Shown here piece by piece: positions 1 through 6,029 of a stretch of 8,154 nt of DNA; position 1 is the first letter of the stretch; each line of letters starts with the position of its first letter. Where the stretch lies: assembly GCA_905480305.1 (NCBI GenBank), contig CAJQPV010000145.1, forward strand, positions 1 to 8,154, in the 5' to 3' direction. A program made the position numbers and the translations under genes. This DNA comes from an uncultured Gammaproteobacteria bacterium. Lineage in GTDB: Bacteria > Pseudomonadota > Gammaproteobacteria > UBA9214. The notes beneath the pieces are model-generated. The model was not told where the DNA came from. It worked only from the letters and a program-made list of their open reading frames with translations, and ran no database searches.

Positions 1-1
1 T

Positions 2-130
2 GAAGCTCGCCGGGATATCGAGGCCTTGATTGATGGCAAGGTTAATCTAAAACTCTGGGTCAAGGTTAAGGAGGGCTGGGCGGACGATGAACGTGCGCTG
101 CATAGCCTGGGTTATACTCATGACGACTAG
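2..130 (+). CDS. era: GTPase Era, C-terminal end (partial)
   Basis: Only the last 42 codons and the TAG stop lie in the window; the GTPase domain is upstream of it. Era is an essential GTPase that binds the 3' end of 16S rRNA through a C-terminal KH domain and helps mature the 30S subunit. The visible residues are the end of that KH domain. The stretch [21 protein letters not shown] is nearly identical to the end of E. coli Era, which has [21 protein letters not shown]. The following genes recO and pdxJ are its usual neighbours, which supports the call. The stop is in the same frame as the recO start, seven codons upstream of it. Confidence 0.95.
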   Translation, partial: EARRDIEALIDGKVNLKLWVKVKEGWADDERALHSLGYTHDD

Positions 131-151
131 TCTGCAGTAACACTGTCCGTC

Positions 152-922
152 ATGACACAACGCACAAGAGTCTCGCTGCAACCCGCCTGGATACTGCATC
201 ACTACCCCTACCGTGATTCAAGCCTGTTGCTGGAAGTGTTCAGTCGTGAATACGGGCGTATTGGGCTGATTGCAAGGGGTGCCCGGTCTGCAAAGGGGCG
301 CTGGCAAAATCAGCTGCAGATGCTGCGTCCCTTGCTGTTGTCCTGGAGCATGCGTGGTGAGCTGGGTACGTTAACCGGTGTCGATAGTCGCGGTGGCATG
401 GATGTATTCCCGGGGCGCCAGGTGCTGTGTGCCTGTTATCTGAATGAACTGTTGATGCGACTGTTGACGCGTCACGACCCGCATCCGGAATTATTTGGCG
501 CTTACGAAGACGCACTGCTGATGCTGGGTAGCGCCGAGGAGCCGGCACTGCGGCTATTTGAGAAGCGCTTGTTGCAGGCCCTGGGTTATGGTTTGCTGCT
601 GGATTATGAATATGAAAGTGGTGATGCGGTGCAAGCCGGCAGCCTCTATGAATACCGCCTGGAGAAGGGGCCGGTCAGGTGCGGGCAAGCTGCCGGCAAC
701 GGTATTTTTCTGCAGGGTGCCAGCTTGCTGGCGCTGCACGGTGAAGACCTGCAGGATGCACCGGCATGTCGTGAGGTGAAGCAACTGATGCGCGCGGCAC
801 TGGCGCTGTACCTGGGTGAGCGTCCGTTGCGGACACGGGAAGTGCTGCGCCAGTTGTCTTCGTTTGCAAGCGCTGGAAAAACGACCGTTATTCGCGACAA
901 CAGGTCACAGAATACAGGCTGA
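152..922 (+). CDS. recO: DNA repair protein RecO
   Basis: RecO is the recombination mediator that works with RecR (and RecF) to load RecA onto SSB-coated single-stranded DNA at gaps and to anneal complementary strands. The 256-residue product is slightly longer than E. coli RecO (242). Residues about 8-85 match the N-terminal OB fold, including the signature [16 protein letters not shown] (residues 34-49). Residues about 90-160 match the helical domain, with [10 protein letters not shown] and a later [15 protein letters not shown] segment as in E. coli. The C-terminal part keeps the conserved [17 protein letters not shown] see no CxxC zinc-finger pairs, as in the enterobacterial form. The gene lies 21 nt after era and 17 nt before pdxJ, so it is probably co-transcribed. 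No convincing Shine-Dalgarno sequence precedes the ATG. The start is chosen because the protein then begins at the family's usual N-terminus, and because the era stop closes the frame seven codons upstream. Confidence 0.95.
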   Translation: MTQRTRVSLQPAWILHHYPYRDSSLLLEVFSREYGRIGLIARGARSAKGRWQNQLQMLRPLLLSWSMRGELGTLTGVDSRGGMDVFPGRQVLCACYLNELLMRLLTRHDPHPELFGAYEDALLMLGSAEEPALRLFEKRLLQALGYGLLLDYEYESGDAVQAGSLYEYRLEKGPVRCGQAAGNGIFLQGASLLALHGEDLQDAPACREVKQLMRAALALYLGERPLRTREVLRQLSSFASAGKTTVIRDNRSQNTG

Positions 923-939
923 TTACGCAGGACAATGAA

Positions 940-1677
940 ATGGAAATATTGCTGGGTGTAAATATTGATCATGTTGCCACGTTGCGTCAGGCACGTGGCA
1001 CGCGTTACCCGGATCCCGTGCAGGCAGGAATAGAAGCAGAACAGGCAGGTGCTGACAGCATTACCCTGCATTTGCGTGAAGATCGCCGGCATATTCAGGA
1101 GCGCGACGTGCTGATGCTGAAGGATATCCTGCAAACACGCATGAACCTGGAAATGGCGGTTACCGATGACATGCTGGCCTTCGCGGAGCGTGTGCGCCCG
1201 GAAGACTGCTGCCTGGTGCCGGAACGACGTCAGGAATTAACGACCGAGGGTGGACTGGATGTTGCAGGCCAGTTGCCCGTTGTCCGTGCGGCATGCGAGC
1301 GCTTGAAAGCGGCTGGTGTACGTGTGTCTTTATTTATTGATGCCGATCCGCGCCAGATTGCGGCGGCGGCTGAAAGCGGTGCGCCGTGTATAGAAATTCA
1401 CACCGGGCATTTTGCCGACGCCACCGACGCCAGGGCGGCTGCTGCCGAGCTTGAACGTATCAGGGATGCCGTGCGGCAGGGTGTGACAGCCGGATTACGC
1501 GTTAATGCCGGTCACGGGCTGCATTATCATAATGTAGGTGATATTGCCGAAATTCCCGAGGTACAAGAGCTGAATATCGGTCATGCGATCATTGCACGGG
1601 CGATATTCAGCGGCCTTGCGGATGCCGTTGCTGAAATGAAACGACTGATGCGTGAGGCACGAGTGGTTGCAAAATAA
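940..1677 (+). CDS. pdxJ: Pyridoxine 5'-phosphate synthase PdxJ
   Basis: PdxJ is a cytoplasmic TIM-barrel enzyme that condenses 3-amino-2-oxopropyl phosphate with 1-deoxyxylulose 5-phosphate to form pyridoxine 5'-phosphate, the last ring-forming step of the DXP-dependent vitamin B6 pathway. The 245-residue product has full family length. The N-terminal [16 protein letters not shown] is the family signature. Active-site positions known from the E. coli enzyme are all present, shifted by one: Asn8, Arg19, His44 (in [11 protein letters not shown]), Glu71 (in MNLEMA) and His192 (in [12 protein letters not shown]). AGGA at 929-932 sits 7 nt before the ATG and fixes the start; an out-of-frame ATG at 935 is a decoy. 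In E. coli, acpS follows directly; here the next gene is on the other strand. The product PLP is the cofactor of CysM, encoded nearby, but that link is probably incidental. Confidence 0.98.
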   Translation: MEILLGVNIDHVATLRQARGTRYPDPVQAGIEAEQAGADSITLHLREDRRHIQERDVLMLKDILQTRMNLEMAVTDDMLAFAERVRPEDCCLVPERRQELTTEGGLDVAGQLPVVRAACERLKAAGVRVSLFIDADPRQIAAAAESGAPCIEIHTGHFADATDARAAAAELERIRDAVRQGVTAGLRVNAGHGLHYHNVGDIAEIPEVQELNIGHAIIARAIFSGLADAVAEMKRLMREARVVAK

Positions 1678-1710
1678 CGGTCCTGCATGACGGGCGACTT
1701 CCGGCCAGGG

Positions 1711-2208
1711 TCAGCGGCTGTCGGCAAATCCGCTGTAGGTTAATGTACTGTTGATAGTGTTGAAGGCCCGGATATAACAGGCATCAATACTGTCTGTGTT
1801 GGTCGTCGCCAGTGCGCGGTGCAGCGCGCGCAATGCGCCTTCAAGTTCCGGCGCGTCGCAATAGACAATCGCACCGAGCAACTGGTGGACGTCATTCCTG
1901 AGACCCTGGAGATCATCGGCCTGATAGGCTTGTGATATTTTCTGCTGAAATTCCGGCAGTTCTGTCAGTAGTTCGGCAAATAATTCACTTGAAAACGAAT
2001 GACGAACACTGTCAGGTGGCAGCTCGTCATGCAATGATTTCGAAGTATTGCTGATCTTTTCTGACGGCGTGTCGGCTGCTGCCCGGGTAGCCGTTAAAAG
2101 TTGTAAGCATTGCCGTGAGTTGTTGCAGAGGGCGGCTGTCAGTCGTTGTCGCAGAGATTGCCTGTCATTCTTCATGGGTGTTCTGTACCCGGATGTGTAT
2201 GGCGACAT
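1711..2208 (-). CDS. Stand-alone HPt (histidine phosphotransfer) protein, BarA/GacS-like
   Basis: The 165-residue protein has a C-terminal HPt domain (about residues 72-160) and a polar N-terminal part that I do not recognise. HPt domains are four-helix bundles that carry phosphate on a histidine between response-regulator receiver domains. The motif around His108, VHQLLGAIVYCDAP, lines up with the HPt domain of BarA/GacS (IHKLHGSCSYSGVP in E. coli BarA as I recall it). The preceding ELFAELLTELPEF also resembles the helix before it in GacS. The usual glycine ten residues after the histidine is Asp118 here. There is no kinase, receiver or membrane segment, so the protein is soluble and must work in trans if active. 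It converges on pdxJ (33 nt between stops) and diverges from cysM. The start at 2208 has AGGA 10 nt upstream; Met12 (ATG ending at 2175) is an alternative without a clear ribosome binding site. Partner kinase and regulator are not in the window. Confidence 0.8.
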   Translation of the reverse strand: MSPYTSGYRTPMKNDRQSLRQRLTAALCNNSRQCLQLLTATRAAADTPSEKISNTSKSLHDELPPDSVRHSFSSELFAELLTELPEFQQKISQAYQADDLQGLRNDVHQLLGAIVYCDAPELEGALRALHRALATTNTDSIDACYIRAFNTINSTLTYSGFADSR

Positions 2209-2263
2209 GGGTGCGTCGTCCTGATCAAGGTAAACATGCTAATCGATAGCGCTTGCACCTGCC

Positions 2264-2277
2264 ACAGCATATGCTGT
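2264..2277. repeat. Perfect 14-bp palindrome in the divergent intergenic region
   Basis: ACAGCATATGCTGT is a perfect inverted repeat with 7-bp arms and no spacer. It lies 56 bp upstream of the HPt gene start and 96 bp upstream of the cysM start, in the only divergent intergenic region of the window. Its position and symmetry suit an operator for a dimeric regulator. No regulator is identified, and a chance occurrence is possible. There is no T-tract, so a terminator is unlikely. Confidence 0.4.
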
Positions 2278-2292
2278 CGGTCATTTACGCTT

Positions 2293-2314
2293 TTTACTGT
2301 CTGATATTTACTGT
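2293..2314 (+). repeat. 8-bp direct repeat upstream of cysM
   Basis: TTTACTGT occurs at 2293-2300 and again at 2307-2314, a 14-nt period. A third, shorter copy (ATACTGT, 2323-2329) follows at a similar distance and overlaps the -10-like element. The copies could be binding sites for an activator or repressor of cysM, or simply AT-rich promoter sequence. No known regulator motif is recognised. Confidence 0.3.
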
Positions 2315-2321
2315 TCTTGGG

Positions 2322-2327
2322 TATACT
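2322..2327 (+). promoter_or_regulatory. Candidate -10 element for cysM
   Basis: TATACT matches five of six positions of the sigma-70 -10 consensus TATAAT. Transcription would begin near 2333-2335, giving a leader of about 26 nt to the ATG at 2360. No good -35 hexamer is present at 16-18 nt spacing, so the promoter would be weak or activator-dependent. If it is used, the ATG at 2336 would be almost leaderless, which favours the start at 2360. It is the best promoter candidate for the five-gene run that follows. Confidence 0.4.
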
Positions 2328-2359
2328 GTACGCCGATGCTATTGACGGATAACAGTATT

Positions 2360-3250
2360 ATGAATTTCCCTACCCTGGAAGCGACCATCGGCAATACACC
2401 GCTGGTGCGCCTGCAACGCTTGCCGGCCACCGGCACGAATACCGTACTGGCGAAGCTGGAAGGCAATAATCCCGCCGGCTCGGTAAAGGATCGCCCGGCA
2501 CTCAGCATGATCAAGCATGCAGAGGAACGTGGAGAAATCAGCCCCGGCGATACCCTGATAGAAGCTACCAGTGGCAATACCGGTATCGCGCTGGCGATGG
2601 TAGCTGCCATTAAGGGTTACCGTATGGTGCTGATTATGCCGGCACACATGAGCGTTGAGCGACGTGCTGTTATGAAGGCCTTCGGCGCCGAGATCATACT
2701 GGTCAGCAAGGAGCAGAGTATGGAAGGTGCACGTGACCTGGCGGATGAAATGAGCGCGCGCGGCGAGGGCAAGGTGCTCGACCAGTTCTCCAATCCGGAC
2801 AACCCGCGTGCGCATTATGAAGGCACCGGCCCCGAAATCTGGCGCGATACGGCTGGCACGGTTACGCATTTCGTCAGTGCCATGGGCACCACGGGTACCA
2901 TTATGGGGACTTCAAAATACCTCAAGGAGCAGAACCCGAATATCGAAATCGTCGGTGTTACCCCGGCAGAAGGTTCGGCAATACCGGGAATCCGGCGCTG
3001 GCCGGAGGCCTATCTGCCGTCTATATTCAGAGCCAGCAGCGTGGATCGTACTATTGAAGTGGATCAGGAAACGGCTGAACAGACCACGCTTGCACTGGCT
3101 GCAAAGGAAGGAATTTTTGCAGGGGTTTCATCGGGCGGTTCTGTCGCTGCTGCGCTTTCCCTGGCAGAGCAGGTGGAAGATGCTGTCATTGTTGCCATTA
3201 TTTGTGATCGCGGGGATCGCTATCTTTCTACCGGAGTTTTCGCTACCTGA
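2360..3250 (+). CDS. cysM: Cysteine synthase B (O-acetylserine sulfhydrylase B)
   Basis: CysM is a cytoplasmic PLP enzyme that makes cysteine from O-acetylserine and sulfide; the B isozyme can also use thiosulfate to form S-sulfocysteine. The 296-residue product matches E. coli CysM (303 aa) almost throughout. Key features are Lys43 in NNPAGSVKDR (the PLP Schiff-base lysine), the TSGNTG substrate loop (70-75), the GTTGT phosphate-binding loop (176-180), the CysM-type GIRRWPEAYLP (from about residue 210), SSGG (257-260) and CDRGDRYLSTGVF at the end. The RRW segment and Cys282 point to CysM rather than CysK. An in-frame ATG at 2336 would add eight residues. The start at 2360 is preferred because GGA lies 10 nt upstream and homologues begin at this point. 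The stop abuts the next ATG (TGA-ATG), suggesting translational coupling. The C-terminus is a few residues shorter than in E. coli, without visible loss of function. Confidence 0.96.
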   Translation: MNFPTLEATIGNTPLVRLQRLPATGTNTVLAKLEGNNPAGSVKDRPALSMIKHAEERGEISPGDTLIEATSGNTGIALAMVAAIKGYRMVLIMPAHMSVERRAVMKAFGAEIILVSKEQSMEGARDLADEMSARGEGKVLDQFSNPDNPRAHYEGTGPEIWRDTAGTVTHFVSAMGTTGTIMGTSKYLKEQNPNIEIVGVTPAEGSAIPGIRRWPEAYLPSIFRASSVDRTIEVDQETAEQTTLALAAKEGIFAGVSSGGSVAAALSLAEQVEDAVIVAIICDRGDRYLSTGVFAT

Positions 3251-5335
3251 ATGATGCTCCCGTGGCGTCGGGTCAGAGTAGCGTTACTGCTGGCACCCGG
3301 TCTGCTGGTCATGACGGCATTACCCGGATTTGCGGTTGATCTTGTAAAGCTGCGGCTGGGTACGATTGCAGGGGCAGGCTGGTCGGCCCAGGCAGTAACC
3401 CTGCAGCTGAATTTGCTGGATGACCGGCATGCCGCGCTGCTGCTGCAGGCTCAACGCGTTGCGCTGCCAGACGGTTTCGGTGAACTCTCCGCCATCACCC
3501 TGTCGTGTGCACGCGCGCAGTTTACGACAACAGCGGTGAGCTGTGCGGAGGGCATACTCAAGACGCAATCAACCCTGCTGGGACAGCAGCATATCCAGCT
3601 CACTTTTCGTTACCAGCTGGATAGCGGCCGGATCGACACGGCATTGCGGGGTATCCATGCCTATGACGGGACACTGGCACTGAGGGCCCGGCTGTCAGAC
3701 ACACGCTGGCAGATAGACGCCACGGGCACTGCCCTGTCACTGCCAGCCGTCACTCGCCAACTGGTCGCCACCGGCATTGCGCTACCTGTCGTTGCAGGCA
3801 GCGCCGGGCTGGATGTAACTGCGCAACTCAGCGGTGTGTCGTCGCAGTTGCAGGAGGCCGATGTTGCAGCGCGACTGCTGGCAGAAGAAGTCTCTGATGC
3901 TGCAGGCAGTATTGCTGCCGAGAACCTGGACGTTTCCCTGCATGCAACCGTAAAGGCAATTGCCACCGGCATGCGCGTGGTACTGGATCTATCCGGCCGG
4001 CAGGGCGCGCTCTATATCGATCCGGTATATGTCGAAATGCCACCACAGCCGCTGCAGATCAATGCCCGTTTTGACTGGTCATCTGCAGGGCAACAGCTGT
4101 TGCTGCATTCATTTAGCTACAGGCACCCCGGAAGTGTGCTGGTTGAGGGGCACGGTCTTTTCAGTCCGGCGGCAGATGTCCCGATCCGGGATCTGCAACT
4201 TGAGTTGCGGCAGGCAAATTTCCCGTCCCTGTATGACACCTATCTGCGGCCATGGCTGTACGGTTCGATGCTGGCTGATCTGGACACGGCTGGTGAACTC
4301 AGTGGCGCGTTCTCCTGGGAACAGGGCAAGCTTGGTCGCGTGTCCCTTGACCCGGTCAACCTGACGGTGAATGATCGCGAGGGTCGTTTCGGGCTGAATG
4401 CAGTGAATGGTCGGGTGCGCTGGTCGGATACTACCGTGCCAGCCCGCTCCGAGCTTGCCTGGTCCAGTGGTAGTGTTTTCCAGGTGGCACTGGGCGCTAC
4501 AGACCTGGTGATTGATGCCGGCCATGACTATGCACGTCTGGCACAGCCGGTCGCCATACCGGTACTGGATGGTGTGCTCCAGGTAGCTGATTTTCAGCTG
4601 CAGCCCGGTGCGGACGCCGCATGGCGCTGGCAGTTTGATGGTTTGCTTGAGCCGGTGTCGCTGTCGCAGTTGAGCCTGGCACTGGGATGGCCGGAACTGG
4701 CAGGGAAGCTGTCGGGGGTGATTCCGGATGTCCGTTATGATAACGGTGACCTTGAGGTCGGTGGTGTTCTGCTGGTACGGGCCTTCGAGGGTGAAGTGAC
4801 CTTGCGCAACCTGAAACTGCAGCAGCCGTTCGGCCTGGTGCCGCGCCTGCAAGTGGATGCACGTGCCGACAACATCGATCTGGAGACGCTTACCCGGACA
4901 TTCTCGTTCGGCAGGATTGAAGGCCGTCTTGATGGCAGGATTGACGGACTGCAGCTGGAATCGTGGCGACCCGTGGCCTTCGATGCCGTTTTTGCCACTC
5001 CCGAAGACGATAACTCTCGTCACCGCATCAGCCAGAAGGCTGTGGATAATATCTCCAGTATCGGCGGAGGAGGTGTTGGCGGTGCGCTGTCACGCAGTTT
5101 TCTGCGGTTTTTTAAAGACTTCCCGTATGACCGCCTCGGTATCCGTTGTCGTCTGGAAAGAGGTATTTGCGATATGGGTGGCGTGGCAGCAGCGCCGGAA
5201 GGCTATTATCTGGTTAAGGGCCGACTGCTTCCACCACGGCTGGATGTGATTGGTTATGCCGACCGAGTGAACTGGGACACGCTGATTGCCCAGATCATGG
5301 CGGTTACCGCTCGACAGGAAGTGCGCGTGGAGTGA
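3251..5335 (+). CDS. AsmA/YdbH-like periplasmic protein, probable intermembrane lipid-transport bridge
   Basis: The 694-residue protein begins with a basic, hydrophobic segment (residues 6-28, ending GFA) that is either a signal peptide or an inner-membrane anchor. The rest is a long run of alternating beta-strand-like sequence with no further membrane segment, as in AsmA-like proteins (TamB, YhdP, YdbH). These form hydrophobic grooves between the inner and outer membranes. Residues about 560-590 (FSFGRIEGRLDGRIDGLQLESW) have the AsmA-type G-x-L-D-G pattern. A glycine run (605-608) precedes a conserved-looking C-terminal end. The only four cysteines are paired, C86/C98 and C633/C640. The YdbL-type gene directly downstream supports YdbH-like function; E. 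coli YdbH is longer (about 880 aa). The family call rests on layout and context, not on a clear catalytic motif. The ATG abuts the cysM stop; GGAG at 3233-3236 is rather distant, so translation is probably coupled. Met2 is an equal alternative start. Confidence 0.7.
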   Translation: MMLPWRRVRVALLLAPGLLVMTALPGFAVDLVKLRLGTIAGAGWSAQAVTLQLNLLDDRHAALLLQAQRVALPDGFGELSAITLSCARAQFTTTAVSCAEGILKTQSTLLGQQHIQLTFRYQLDSGRIDTALRGIHAYDGTLALRARLSDTRWQIDATGTALSLPAVTRQLVATGIALPVVAGSAGLDVTAQLSGVSSQLQEADVAARLLAEEVSDAAGSIAAENLDVSLHATVKAIATGMRVVLDLSGRQGALYIDPVYVEMPPQPLQINARFDWSSAGQQLLLHSFSYRHPGSVLVEGHGLFSPAADVPIRDLQLELRQANFPSLYDTYLRPWLYGSMLADLDTAGELSGAFSWEQGKLGRVSLDPVNLTVNDREGRFGLNAVNGRVRWSDTTVPARSELAWSSGSVFQVALGATDLVIDAGHDYARLAQPVAIPVLDGVLQVADFQLQPGADAAWRWQFDGLLEPVSLSQLSLALGWPELAGKLSGVIPDVRYDNGDLEVGGVLLVRAFEGEVTLRNLKLQQPFGLVPRLQVDARADNIDLETLTRTFSFGRIEGRLDGRIDGLQLESWRPVAFDAVFATPEDDNSRHRISQKAVDNISSIGGGGVGGALSRSFLRFFKDFPYDRLGIRCRLERGICDMGGVAAAPEGYYLVKGRLLPPRLDVIGYADRVNWDTLIAQIMAVTARQEVRVE

Positions 5336-5423
5336 AACCCTGACATCGTCCGTGTTACCCTTTCGCCGGTTACCAGATTACTGTACACAACCCCCGAAAT
5401 AGATGAAGAAGAGAGGCCGAGTA

Positions 5424-6023
5424 ATGAAAACAATACGGATTCCCGTAGCAATGACCCTGCTGTTGTTTGTCGCGGCCTGCGTCACGATCAATGTCTATTT
5501 TCCGGCAGAAGCTGCACAAAAGGCGGCAGACCGTATTATTATGGATGTCTACGGCGAGCAACCGGGCAAGACAGACGCACCGCTCGAGCCGCAGTCACGA
5601 ATACACCACAACGAGATGTCTTTCCCTGTGCATGCACTGCTGAACTGGTTTATCAGCCCGGCACATGCCGAGGCGGACATCTCCGTGAACACGCCGGCCA
5701 TTCAGCAATTGCAGGCCAGCATGGCAAAACGCCACAAACAGCTGGCGCCTTACTACAAGTCCGGTGCTGTCGGCATGACGCGTGATGGCGAGGTTACGCT
5801 GCGTGACCAGAAGCTGGTACCACTGCAGGAACGGAATACCATCAAGAGCCTGATTTCAAAAGAGGACGATGACCGCGGTGCCTTGTACCGGGAGATTGCC
5901 AGGGCCAATGGCCACCCTGAATGGGAACCCGAGATTCGCGCCATCTTTGCAAAACGCTGGATCAGTAATGCACCTGCCGGGTGGTGGTACATGAACACGC
6001 AGGGCGCCTGGGTTCAGAAATAG
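5424..6023 (+). CDS. YdbL-type (DUF1318) lipoprotein with an N-terminal YnbE-like segment
   Basis: The 199-residue product starts with a lipoprotein signal peptide ending in the lipobox VAAC, with Cys19 as the lipidated residue. Val20 at +2 predicts outer-membrane sorting. Residues 20-44 (VTINVYFPAEAAQKAADRII...) resemble the TIN-x-x-x strand and following helix of E. coli YnbE, the small lipoprotein that pairs with YdbH. Residues 67-82 form a second hydrophobic stretch ending in SPAHA, like a signal peptidase I site. Residues 83-199 are the YdbL (DUF1318) domain: two helical segments with QASMAKRHKQLAPYY and a C-terminal WWYMNTQGAWVQK, comparable to the G-x-Y-V-x-x-x-x-G-x-W end of YdbL. The gene follows the YdbH-like gene by 88 nt. 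GAGAGG at 5411-5416 is 7 nt before the ATG at 5424, which is preferred over the ATG at 5403 because that one has no ribosome binding site. The exact biochemical role of YdbL is unsettled; a chaperone for YdbH-YnbE assembly is plausible. Confidence 0.85.
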   Translation: MKTIRIPVAMTLLLFVAACVTINVYFPAEAAQKAADRIIMDVYGEQPGKTDAPLEPQSRIHHNEMSFPVHALLNWFISPAHAEADISVNTPAIQQLQASMAKRHKQLAPYYKSGAVGMTRDGEVTLRDQKLVPLQERNTIKSLISKEDDDRGALYREIARANGHPEWEPEIRAIFAKRWISNAPAGWWYMNTQGAWVQK

Positions 6024-6029
6024 GGACGC

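Noticed and set aside
646..1134. 162-residue open frame on the - strand spanning the recO-pdxJ junction
   Set aside because: It overlaps two certain genes and has no recognisable domain.
1678..1730. Bidirectional terminator between pdxJ and the HPt gene
   Set aside because: The region is GC-rich but I could not find a stable stem followed by a T-tract on either strand.
2238..2250. GCTA-N5-TAGC inverted repeat near the HPt gene start
   Set aside because: Arms of only 4 bp are expected often by chance; not enough to call an operator.
2264..2329. LexA (SOS) box from the CTGT and ACAG elements upstream of cysM
   Set aside because: The palindrome reads ACAG-N6-CTGT, the opposite arrangement to the gammaproteobacterial CTGT-N8-ACAG, and the ACTGT copies have no ACAG partner at the right distance.
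2339..2869. 176-residue open frame on the - strand across cysM
   Set aside because: cysM on the + strand matches its family over full length; the antisense product has no motif or start signal.
4109..5023. 304-residue open frame on the - strand inside the YdbH-like gene
   Set aside because: It is antisense to a coherent signal-bearing protein, its translation is low-complexity in Gln, His and Arg with no recognisable domain, and it arises from codon bias of the + strand gene.
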